Source of the DNA: an uncultured bacterium
GTDB taxonomy: Bacteria > Bacillota > Clostridia > Oscillospirales > Ruminococcaceae
Assembly: GCA_934845495.1 (NCBI GenBank)
Contig: CAKWRB010000040.1
Span: 1 to 9,689 of the forward strand
DNA length: 9,689 bases
Direction of reading: 5' to 3'
Position numbers and translations under genes: made by a program. How positions within the stretch are numbered: the stretch's first letter is position 1; each line of letters starts with the position of its first letter. Below the pieces are notes generated by a model that was not told where the DNA came from, did not search any database, and saw only the letters and a program-made list of their open reading frames with translations. Positions 1-5,760 of the stretch are shown piece after piece.

Positions 1-56
1 GGGGCACGCCTTTTCCAGCCGGGATAATGTTGCCAGATTGTGGAGGTAATTTTATC

Positions 57-1214
57 ATGGAGTGGTATCCAAACGACCGGACAGAACAGAAGGTGGGGGA
101 AATCCCCTCCGCCGCCTCGGTGCCGCCGTCCGGCGCACCGGTCGGGCCCAGTGCCCCAACCGGGAAGAAGAGTAACCGCTGGGGGATCCTGGTCATCGCG
201 CTGGTGGCAGTGGGAAGCATAGCAGCAGCCCTTCTGGCCGATGGGCCGGAAAAAATAGCAGCCTCGCTGCTGGGGGCGGACCGCCGCTGGCTAGCCGCCG
301 GTGCCGGCTGCATGCTCCTCTACTGGGTACTGGAGAGCGCCTGCCTGCACCTGGCAGCCTGCAGGGCCTGGCCAGCGCAGCGGCTGGGCGATTCGGTGGT
401 GACCTCGATGATCGGGCAGCTCTTTAACTGTATCACCCCCTTTGCCAGCGGCGGACAGCCCATCCAGGCCTTTTACATGACAAGGGGCGGGATGCCGGTG
501 GGCAAGGCCTCCTCGGTGCTGCTGGCCAAGTTCATCGTCTACCAGACGGTGCTGGCGCTCTATTCGGCCGGGGTGCTGGTGTTTGCCTACCGCAGCTTTG
601 TGGGGCAGGTGGAGGGCTTCACCCAGCTGGCACTGATCGGTTTTGCCGTCAATGCAGCGGTGGTGGTAGTGCTGTTCTGCGTGGGGTTCTTCCCCAAAAT
701 CACCGGCGGCTTCTTCCGCAGCTGTCTGGTGATCCTGGCCCGGCTGCGCATCGTCCGGGAGCCGGATCGCGTCGCCGCCGGCATCGACCGGGAGATCACC
801 GCCTTCCACCAGGGCTTTACCGAGCTGCGCCGGGAACACCGGGTGATGGCGGCCATGACGGTGATGACAACGCTGCAGCTCACCGCCTTTTTCCTGGTGC
901 CCTACTGTGTGCTGAGGGCGCTGGGGGTCCCGGATCTGCCGGTGACCACGGTGGTGGCCTCCGCCGCCTTTATCCTGATGATCTCCTCCTTTGTGCCGCT
1001 GCCGGGTGCCTCCGGCGGGGCAGAGGGCAGCTTTTATATGTTCTTCCGGATGTTCTTCAAGGCATCGGGGAGTGTGAGTGTTGCCATACTGCTCTGGCGG
1101 CTGTTCACCTTTTATCTGCCCATTGTGGTGGGGGTCTATTTTGCCCGGCATCTTTCCAGCATGAAGGAGCAGTCGCGCATGGAGGACGGCCCGCCCCAAA
1201 ATTCTGCAGGATGA
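57..1214 (+). CDS. UPF0104 / flippase-like multi-pass membrane protein (LPG synthase TM-domain family)
   Basis: Predicted 385-residue integral membrane protein of the family that forms the membrane half of lysylphosphatidylglycerol synthase and also occurs alone (PF03706 type). Stand-alone members are thought to move or bind lipids; the substrate here is unknown and no soluble transferase domain is attached. Residues 1-40 are a polar, Pro/Ala/Ser-rich cytoplasmic tail. Hydrophobic spans follow at about 43-62, 78-100, 154-180, 190-212, 264-290, 296-316 and 340-363. Two conserved family stretches are visible: FNCITPFASGGQPIQAFYM at 123-141 and PLPGASGGAEGSF at 314-326. The ATG at 57 is chosen because a GGAGG lies at 42-46; the TTG at 27 in the same frame has no such site. 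A strong hairpin terminator follows the stop. Family assignment is firm, precise function is not. Confidence 0.88.
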   Translation: MEWYPNDRTEQKVGEIPSAASVPPSGAPVGPSAPTGKKSNRWGILVIALVAVGSIAAALLADGPEKIAASLLGADRRWLAAGAGCMLLYWVLESACLHLAACRAWPAQRLGDSVVTSMIGQLFNCITPFASGGQPIQAFYMTRGGMPVGKASSVLLAKFIVYQTVLALYSAGVLVFAYRSFVGQVEGFTQLALIGFAVNAAVVVVLFCVGFFPKITGGFFRSCLVILARLRIVREPDRVAAGIDREITAFHQGFTELRREHRVMAAMTVMTTLQLTAFFLVPYCVLRALGVPDLPVTTVVASAAFILMISSFVPLPGASGGAEGSFYMFFRMFFKASGSVSVAILLWRLFTFYLPIVVGVYFARHLSSMKEQSRMEDGPPQNSAG

Positions 1215-1236
1215 AACCCTGTATTCACGCATTTTT

Positions 1237-1285
1237 AACAGCGCCCGGTGGAATACGGCAAATCTTTCCACCAGAGCGCTGTTTT
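1237..1285 (+). terminator. Rho-independent terminator of the UPF0104 gene
   Basis: Positions 1237-1244 pair with 1276-1283 (8 bp) and 1247-1253 pair with 1266-1272 (7 bp), separated by a small internal loop, with a 12-base apical loop and TTTT at 1282-1285. It starts 22 bases after the stop codon. Confidence 0.7.
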
Positions 1286-1289
1286 CGAC

Positions 1290-1333
1290 TTTCCCTGCGG
1301 CTGAATGGGGATAAATCCTGTGCCTGTGGGAAA
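1290..1333. repeat. Short nested inverted repeat in the serS upstream region
   Basis: TTTCCC (1290-1295) and GG (1299-1300) mirror CC (1323-1324) and GGGAAA (1328-1333). A smaller hairpin, GGAT-AA-ATCC, sits inside at 1309-1318. The inner segment overlaps TGGGGATAA at 1306-1314, the reverse complement of a DnaA-box-like TTATCCCCA (one mismatch to TTATCCACA). It lies between the terminator hairpin and the larger palindrome that follows. Confidence 0.45.
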
Positions 1334-1341
1334 AATGCAAA

Positions 1342-1414
1342 GGGTTTTCCACTCTTTCCACAGAGTTATCCACCGTTTTTTGTGGACAACCCTGTGGAAA
1401 CCGTGGAAAAGCCC
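1342..1414. repeat. 73-bp inverted repeat built of DnaA-box-like motifs
   Basis: The arms 1345-1373 and 1382-1410 pair at 25 of 29 positions around an 8-base loop (1374-1381, mostly T). Each arm carries three TTNTCCAC-type units. Left arm: 1345-1353 (TTTTCCACT), 1354-1362 (CTTTCCACA), 1366-1374 (TTATCCACC). Right arm, inverted: 1381-1389 (TTGTCCACA on the minus strand), 1393-1401 and 1402-1410. Two of the six differ from the DnaA consensus TTATCCACA at one base, the others at two. No gene lies here. It could be a DnaA-binding cluster (origin-proximal or regulatory), a dispersed palindromic repeat, or simply an RNA hairpin. It is followed by about 55 bases with no visible feature before the serS promoter. 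Confidence 0.6.
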
Positions 1415-1469
1415 GGCGCACCCAGCTGACAGCAGAATGATATTTTTCCTGCAAATTGCAGCCGAACCC

Positions 1470-1498
1470 TTGACTTTGCCGGAAGAAACGATTATAGT
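1470..1498 (+). promoter_or_regulatory. Sigma-A promoter of serS
   Basis: TTGACT at 1470-1475 and TATAGT at 1493-1498 are separated by 17 bases, close to the consensus. Transcription would start near 1504-1506, just before stem I of the T-box leader. Confidence 0.8.
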
Positions 1499-1504
1499 AA
1501 AGAT

Positions 1505-1785
1505 GTTGAAGCAGCCGGGTTGGCTGGTTCAGGTCATAACAGAGGTAAGCAGTGATGGGAACTGCGGTCGCAGCGCTTTGAGAGAGAGCCGGTGGGTGGT
1601 GAAAACCGGTGAAAGCACAGGCCTTTCCATTCCCGGAGCTTTCGGCGACGAGCCGAAGGGTGCGCCCTTTACAGCGGAACTTTGAGTGGTCCGAAGGGAT
1701 TTTTCCCATCGGGCAATTTGGGTGGCAACGCGGGTTTCCTTCCGTCCCATGTGATTTTTTTCGATGGGATTCGGGAGGTTTTTTT
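1505..1785 (+). promoter_or_regulatory. Serine T-box riboswitch (serS leader)
   Basis: This leader senses uncharged tRNA-Ser and lets transcription run into serS. Basal stem I can form between GAAGC (1508-1512) and GCTTT (1575-1579). A Ser codon AGC (1572-1574) sits directly before the 3' strand and is the tentative specifier; TCG at 1568-1570 is an alternative. The usual GAGAGAG follows (1580-1587), then the stem III hairpin CCGGT...ACCGG (1589-1609) and the conserved GAGTGG (1684-1689). The T-box core GGGTGGCAACGCGG is at 1720-1733. Its TGGC (1723-1726) would pair with a GCCA acceptor end, matching the G discriminator base of tRNA-Ser, so specificity and downstream gene agree. Confidence 0.88.
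1738..1785 (+). terminator. Regulated terminator of the serS T-box
   Basis: CCTTCCGTCCCAT (1738-1750) pairs, with a small internal bulge, with ATGGGATTCGGGAGG (1764-1778), followed by seven T (1779-1785). Its 5' strand lies immediately after the T-box core, so antiterminator and terminator are mutually exclusive as in other class I T-box leaders. Confidence 0.85.
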
Positions 1786-1847
1786 ATTTCTCCTGATCCC
1801 GGACGAGTGAGCATTTTGAAAAAACAGATCCAAGGAGGAACACAGAA

Positions 1848-3137
1848 ATGCAGGAAATCAAGTTCGTCAGAGAAAAACATGACGCAGTCAAGGAAAACAA
1901 CAATAAGAAGTTCCAGGACTAAAAGCTCGTTCTGTTGGACGAGGTGCTGGAGTTCGATCAGCAGTTCCGGGACGCCAAGACCAAGGCAGACGGCCTGCGC
2001 GGCGAGCGCAACGCCCTCTCCAAGCAGATCGGCGGCCTGATGGCACAGGGCAAGAAGGACGAGGCCGAGGAAGTAAAGGCCCGTGCCGCTGCCATGGGTG
2101 CCGAGATGGAACAGCTGGAAGCCCTGGAGACCGAGCTGGAGGCAAAGATCAAGGAGAGACTGATGGTCATTCCCCAGATGATCGACCCCACCGTTCCGAT
2201 CGGTAAGGACGACAGCGAGAATGTGGAGATCGAAAAGTTCGGTGAGCCGCTGGTTCCCGATTACGAAGTGCCCTACCACATCGACATCATGGAGAGCCTG
2301 GACGGCGTGGATCTGGACGCTGCCCGCCGCACCAGCGGCAACGGCTTCTATTACCTCAAGGGTGATGTGGCCCGCCTGCATTCGGCGATCCTGTCCTATG
2401 GCCGTGACTTTATGATCGACCGCGGCTTTACCTACTACATTCCGCCGTTCATGATCCGCAGCAATGTGGTAACCGGTGTTATGAGTTTTGCCGAGATGGA
2501 GAACATGATGTACAAGATCGAGGGTGAGGATCTTTACCTCATCGGTACTTCCGAGCACTCGATGATCGGTAAGTTCATCGGCCAGATCCTGGAGAAGGAC
2601 GAGCTGCCCCAGACCCTGACCAGCTACTCCCCCTGCTTCCGTAAGGAAGTGGGCGCTCACGGCATCGAGGAGCGCGGCGTGTACCGCATCCACCAGTTCG
2701 AAAAGCAGGAGATGATCGTAGTCTGCGAGCCGGAGGACAGCCCGATGTGGTACGACCGCCTGTGGCAGAACACCGTAGACTTCTTCCGTTCGATGGAGAT
2801 CCCGGTGCGCACCCTGGAGTGCTGCTCCGGCGACCTGGCTGACCTGAAGGTAAAGAGCTGCGATGTAGAGGCCTGGAGCCCCCGTCAGAAGAAGTACTTT
2901 GAGGTGGGCAGCTGCTCCAACCTGGGCGATGCACAGGCCCGCCGGCTGGGCATCCGCATCCACGGCAAGGACGGCAACTACTTTGCCCATACCCTGAACA
3001 ACACCTGCGTGGCACCGCCGAGAATGCTCATCGCCTTCCTGGAGAACCACCTGCAGGCCGACGGCACCATCTATATCCCCGAAGTGCTGCGTCCCTACAT
3101 GGGCGGCAAGGATAAGCTGGTTCCCAAGAAGAAGTAA
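1848..3137 (+). CDS. serS: Seryl-tRNA synthetase with an in-frame TAA at codon 25
   Basis: Charges tRNA-Ser with serine using ATP; cytoplasmic class II synthetase. The full frame from ATG 1848 has 429 residue positions, the usual SerRS length, and AAGGAGG at 1832-1838 fixes this start. The N-terminal helical arm (about 30-110) is followed by class II motif 1 (around 166-178), the TSE serine-binding triad (234-236), motif 2 FRKEVGAHGIEERG with IHQFE (264-285) and motif 3 with NNTCVAPPR and IPEVLRPYMGG (about 384-420). Codon 25 (1920-1922) reads TAA in the segment KKFQD-stop-KLVL, where relatives commonly have Glu; one G-to-T change would explain it. Possible explanations are a sequence error, a nonsense mutation, or re-initiation at TTG 1935 (400 residues, only the first N-terminal helix lost; no good ribosome site). 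Control is by the T-box upstream; a terminator follows. Confidence 0.9.
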
Positions 3138-3153
3138 AGATCGCTTTGCAATC

Positions 3154-3182
3154 AAAAAGCCCCGCTCATGCGGGGCTTTTTT
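3154..3182. terminator. Bidirectional terminator between serS and the convergent secreted-protein gene
   Basis: AAAAAGCCCCGC (3154-3165), a TCAT loop and GCGGGGCTTTTT (3170-3181) form a perfect stem with A and T flanks. It can serve serS on the plus strand and the gene ending at 3202 on the minus strand. Confidence 0.9.
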
Positions 3183-3201
3183 GTGTGTGGAAAAGGCGTA
3201 T

Positions 3202-3951
3202 TTACCGCCCGGTCTCTACATTTTCCTTTTCTGGCCGGGGTGCAGCTCCGGGGTTGGCGCCAGAGATCACATTGGGCTTCTCCGGGTCGAGATTCGCATT
3301 GAGGCCCTCATACTGAGTCAGAAAGTCTGCGTTTTCTTCCACCAAATCAGCCAGCTGCTCCATAGTGTAGGCGGTATTCTCGCTCATAAAAGAGGGAACG
3401 CCGCAAAGGGGCTGAAACAGCTCTACGGTTCCATCGGTATAGAGGATTCCATAGCACAGTCCATTCAGACAGAGGTTGTAACTTTCCGTTTGAGTAAGAT
3501 CAATCCCGGAATTCTTCAAGGCCGATTTGACTCCGCTTGTGAGCTCCATCACAAACATTTCACCGTTATCCCTGGGGTGATAGCCCACAATTTCATTCTT
3601 TTGGAGGTTGACAATGGCCATGCCATTGCTGCCGTCGGCTCCCTCTACATAGACGAGGACCCGGCCAGCATAGGCGATGCGGTCTGCCAGGGACTTACCG
3701 GAGCGGAGGGCGGTCAGGAAAGTCTCGACACCGGCCTGGGTGCTCACCTGGTCCTCCGAGGTATACCGGCGCACAGCCCGGCTCCAGTCCAAGGTGTCTC
3801 CTTCTTCCAGAAAGCGCTCTTCGACGCTGGAACGAGCCTGGGGGAAGTCCTCATAATAGCGATCTTCCAGCCCAGCCCAGGGATTCTCTTCTGCAAAAGC
3901 CGGTGTTACCAATACAGCAGCAGCCAACAGACCGGCAAACAGTTTTTTCAT
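3202..3951 (-). CDS. Secreted protein of unknown function
   Basis: I do not recognise the family. The 249-residue product begins with a clear type I signal peptide: MKK, a hydrophobic core (residues 4-16) and an Ala-x-Ala type cleavage site after AFA at residue 20, so the mature protein of about 229 residues is probably exported. There is no lipobox Cys, no membrane anchor and no LPXTG-like sorting signal. The mature part is acidic and mixed alpha/beta in look, has a motif-like stretch NLCLNGLCYGILYTDG with two of its three cysteines, and ends in a Pro/Glu/Asn-rich tail. The start at 3951 is chosen because AGAGGTGG lies just upstream and the signal peptide begins there; an upstream in-frame ATG at 3978 would add nine polar residues. 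It lies 81 bases downstream of a small membrane-protein gene with which it probably shares a transcript. Confidence 0.75.
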   Translation of the reverse strand: MKKLFAGLLAAAVLVTPAFAEENPWAGLEDRYYEDFPQARSSVEERFLEEGDTLDWSRAVRRYTSEDQVSTQAGVETFLTALRSGKSLADRIAYAGRVLVYVEGADGSNGMAIVNLQKNEIVGYHPRDNGEMFVMELTSGVKSALKNSGIDLTQTESYNLCLNGLCYGILYTDGTVELFQPLCGVPSFMSENTAYTMEQLADLVEENADFLTQYEGLNANLDPEKPNVISGANPGAAPRPEKENVETGR

Positions 3952-4032
3952 TATGAAACCACCTCTTTCGGCATTCAAAACAGGGGCCTGGTCAGCGCTG
4001 TGGCTCCTGCGGGATTTGTTCTCTATATGGGC

Positions 4033-4146
4033 TCATGGGCGCCGGAGGTACTTCCACAGGGCCTTTCCGAGAAGCACGGCCAGAACGATCAGGCCGATCA
4101 GGATTGCCAGATTCAGCAGCTGCCAGAGACTGGTCCAGTGCAGCAT
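4033..4146 (-). CDS. 37-residue single-span membrane miniprotein
   Basis: A short frame, MLHWTSLWQLLNLAILIGLI followed by VLAVLLGKALWKYLRRP, gives one hydrophobic span (about residues 9-27) and a basic C-terminal end (KALWKYLRRP), which predicts the C-terminus inside. AAGGAGG at 4154-4160 sits 7 bases before this ATG; an ATG two codons earlier (4152) is too close to that site to be preferred. A near-consensus promoter lies 49 bases upstream and the secreted-protein gene follows, so the two may act together. No family is recognised. Small proteins of this design often regulate membrane partners or are toxins, but neither is shown here. The strength of the promoter and ribosome site is the main reason to believe it. 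Confidence 0.6.
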   Translation of the reverse strand: MLHWTSLWQLLNLAILIGLIVLAVLLGKALWKYLRRP

Positions 4147-4194
4147 CGCCATTCCTCCTTATTACAGCGGGTTCGGTTTCTCTTCCTTTTCTTT

Positions 4195-4224
4195 ATCATA
4201 GCACAGTTGGAAAGTGGCTGTCAA
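4195..4224 (-). promoter_or_regulatory. Sigma-A promoter for the miniprotein and secreted-protein genes
   Basis: On the minus strand TTGACA (4219-4224) and TATGAT (4195-4200) are separated by 18 bases: a full consensus -35 and a 5-of-6 -10. It lies between the terminator of the ABC gene and the miniprotein ribosome site, giving the downstream pair its own transcription start. Confidence 0.75.
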
Positions 4225-4226
4225 AC

Positions 4227-4267
4227 AAAAATCCCCGCCGCTCCCAGGGGAATGGGCGGGGATTTTT
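4227..4267 (-). terminator. Terminator of the ABC ATPase gene
   Basis: A perfect 13-bp stem, AAAAATCCCCGCC (4227-4239) with GGCGGGGATTTTT (4255-4267), ends in a U tract on the minus strand 18 bases after the ABC stop codon. The flanks also allow use in the plus direction, though no plus-strand gene ends here. Confidence 0.88.
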
Positions 4268-4284
4268 CAGCTGCGCCGGAGCGC

Positions 4285-4995
4285 TTATACATCGTGCTTC
4301 TGCAGTTCGCTGGCCAGGGTATCGGATACCACCTTGCCATCGATGATGCGGATCGCCCGGGTGGCCTGGCGGGCAATGTCGTTATCGTGAGTGATGAGGA
4401 TAATGGTGCGCCCCTCCTCATTGAGTTCGTGGAGGATCTTCATGACATCTTCACCGCTGCGGGTATCCAGGTTGCCGGTGGGCTCGTCCGCCATGATGAT
4501 GGGCGGGCGGGCTGCAATGGCACGGGCAATGGCCACACGCTGCTGCTGACCGCCCGAAAGCTCGCTGGGCTTGTGGTCCATGCGGTGCCCCATTCCCACG
4601 CGGTTCAGGGCTTCCTCGGCCAGCTGGCGGCGCTGGGCAGCCGGCATGGCACGGTATACCAGCGGCAGTTCCACATTTTCCCGGGCGCTCAGGCTGGGAA
4701 TGAGGTTGAAGCCCTGAAAAATAAAGCCGATCTGCTTGTTGCGGATATCCGAGAGCTCGTCGTCAGACATTCCTGCCACATTGACGCCATCCAGATAGTA
4801 TTCCCCGGAGGTGGGGGTATCCAGGCAGCCCAGCATATTCATGAAGGTGGATTTGCCCGAACCGGAATGGCCGACAATGGCCACGAACTCGCCGTGGTCG
4901 ATGGTGACACTGATTCCATCCAGGGCGCGTACTTCATTTTCGCCGGGGTTATAGATCTTGTAGACATTTTTTACTTCGATCAGATGATTGGACAT
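4285..4995 (-). CDS. ABC transporter ATP-binding protein, MacB/LolD-like
   Basis: A complete 236-residue nucleotide-binding subunit that would power a membrane partner by ATP hydrolysis at the inner face of the membrane. Visible motifs: Walker [10 protein letters not shown] (42-50), Q-loop Gln94 in [10 protein letters not shown], signature LSGGQ (146-150), Walker B IIMADE (166-171), D-loop GNLD (174-177) and switch His203. The sequence around the Q-loop and the TGNLD motif place it in the MacB/LolD/FtsE group that works with FtsX-like permeases (lipoprotein or antimicrobial-peptide export, or cell-wall control). No permease gene is adjacent: the gene is bounded by a terminator downstream and divergent trmL upstream, so its partner is encoded elsewhere. 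A GGAG at 5004-5007 supports the start. Confidence 0.93.
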   Translation of the reverse strand: MSNHLIEVKNVYKIYNPGENEVRALDGISVTIDHGEFVAIVGHSGSGKSTFMNMLGCLDTPTSGEYYLDGVNVAGMSDDELSDIRNKQIGFIFQGFNLIPSLSARENVELPLVYRAMPAAQRRQLAEEALNRVGMGHRMDHKPSELSGGQQQRVAIARAIAARPPIIMADEPTGNLDTRSGEDVMKILHELNEEGRTIILITHDNDIARQATRAIRIIDGKVVSDTLASELQKHDV

Positions 4996-5021
4996 AGCTT
5001 CATCTCCGTTTCTTTCCTTAT

Positions 5022-5053
5022 TTTATAGTATCGCCGGAACGGGCAAAATACAA
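5022..5053 (-). promoter_or_regulatory. Possible promoter of the ABC ATPase gene
   Basis: On the minus strand TTGTAT (5048-5053) lies 17 bases from TACTAT (5025-5030), which overlaps a TATAAA (5022-5027). The -35 is weak (3 of 6), so position rather than sequence carries most of the support. Confidence 0.4.
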
Positions 5054-5102
5054 GTAAACATTTTATTAATATTGAGCATCGGGCAGGGCGGCAGTCATAA
5101 TG

Positions 5103-5140
5103 CAAACAGTTTGTAAATATTGTGAATTCATTTTATAAAC
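5103..5140. promoter_or_regulatory. Palindromic AT-rich segment between divergent promoters
   Basis: The 233 bases between the ABC and trmL starts are much more AT-rich than their surroundings. They hold CAAAC-A-GTTTG (5103-5113), the 8-base palindrome TGAATTCA (5123-5130), and an imperfect pair GTTTGTAAAT (5109-5118) / ATTTTATAAAC (5130-5140). These end three bases before the trmL -35, a suitable operator position. No regulator is identified; AT-richness makes chance palindromes likely. Confidence 0.3.
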
Positions 5141-5142
5141 AC

Positions 5143-5171
5143 TTGACGGAAACTGAAAGTTATATGATAAT
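5143..5171 (+). promoter_or_regulatory. Sigma-A promoter of trmL-degV
   Basis: TTGACG (5143-5148) and GATAAT (5166-5171) are 17 bases apart, each one base off consensus. Transcription should start near 5178, about 50 bases before the trmL ATG. Confidence 0.7.
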
Positions 5172-5228
5172 AAAAAATGTAACACCTGTAACATAGTCCA
5201 GTGCTGACAGAAAGAAGCGTATAAAACC

Positions 5229-5717
5229 ATGCCCAAGCTCAATATTGTACTGGTAGAACCACGCATCCATGCCAACGCCGGCAACATCGCCCGAACCTGT
5301 GCTGTAACAGGGGCCCGGCTGCATCTGGTGGGGCCATACGGCTTCTCGCTGGATGATAAGCACCTCAAACGGGCAGGGCTGGATTACTGGCATCTGCTGG
5401 ATATCAGCTATTATGACAGCCTCGAGGAGTTCTTTGCAAAGAACCTGGATGGGGCCTTTTACTATTTTACCACCAAGGCACACCAGGTCTACACCGATGT
5501 CTCCTATCCCGACAACAGCTTCCTGGTGTTCGGGCGGGAAGATGCCGGCCTGCCGGAGGAACTGCTCCGGTCGGAGTACGAGCGCTGTGTGCGCCTGCCG
5601 ATGATCCGGGAAGCCCGGAGCCTCAACCTGTCCAATACGGTGGCAGTGGCTGTTTATGAAGTTCTGCGTCAATGGGAGTTCCCCCAGCTTGAAAACTTCG
5701 GGGCCTTGCCCGACTGA
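5229..5717 (+). CDS. trmL: tRNA (cytidine/uridine-34-2'-O)-methyltransferase TrmL
   Basis: SPOUT-family enzyme that uses S-adenosylmethionine to methylate the 2'-OH of the wobble nucleotide in certain tRNA-Leu species; a cytoplasmic homodimer. At 162 residues it has the minimal length typical of TrmL/CspR, with no extra RNA-binding domain. The three SPOUT motifs are intact: Asn16-Ala-Gly-Asn19-Ile-x-Arg22 (motif 1), FGREDAGLP at 101-109 (motif 2) and IREARSLNLSNTVAVAVYE at 126-144 (motif 3, part of the knotted SAM site). FSLDDKHLKRAGLDYW (39-54) matches the conserved block found in the E. coli enzyme. The ribosome site is weak (AAAGAAG about 12 bases upstream), but the start is the only sensible one. 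It heads a probable two-gene transcript with degV, 43 bases downstream. Confidence 0.93.
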   Translation: MPKLNIVLVEPRIHANAGNIARTCAVTGARLHLVGPYGFSLDDKHLKRAGLDYWHLLDISYYDSLEEFFAKNLDGAFYYFTTKAHQVYTDVSYPDNSFLVFGREDAGLPEELLRSEYERCVRLPMIREARSLNLSNTVAVAVYEVLRQWEFPQLENFGALPD

Positions 5718-5721
5718 TCCC

Positions 5722-5736
5722 CCGCCTGATAGGCGG
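5722..5736 (+). repeat. Small hairpin between trmL and degV
   Basis: CCGCCT-GAT-AGGCGG forms a perfect 6-bp stem five bases after the trmL stop codon. It is followed by AAAA and not by a T run, so it is not a normal terminator; it may protect or separate the two parts of the transcript, or be chance. Confidence 0.35.
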
Positions 5737-5760
5737 AAAACCAAAAGCAAAGGAAAGAAA

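Noticed and set aside
2..49. Possible C-terminal end of an upstream gene: 15 codons and TAA at 47-49, overlapping the UPF0104 ribosome site
   Set aside because: A stop placed in the next gene's ribosome site is typical of operons, but another frame also closes (TAA at 25-27), and so few codons cannot show which, if either, is coding.
1920..1922. TAA in serS as evidence for a reassigned stop codon or selenocysteine/pyrrolysine insertion
   Set aside because: Selenocysteine and pyrrolysine use TGA and TAG, not TAA. serS itself ends at TAA, and no other gene here contains an internal TAA.
291..3155. Very long open frame on the minus strand (954 codons) across the UPF0104 gene, the leader and serS
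   Set aside because: It lies antisense to two well-recognised genes and to a T-box leader, is low-complexity (His/Gln/Gly-rich) and has no recognisable domain. Long antisense frames are expected from the codon bias of GC-rich genes.
3181..5028. 615-codon open frame on the plus strand
   Set aside because: It is antisense to the secreted protein, the miniprotein and the ABC ATPase, and passes through two terminators. The minus-strand genes have ribosome sites and motifs; this frame has neither.
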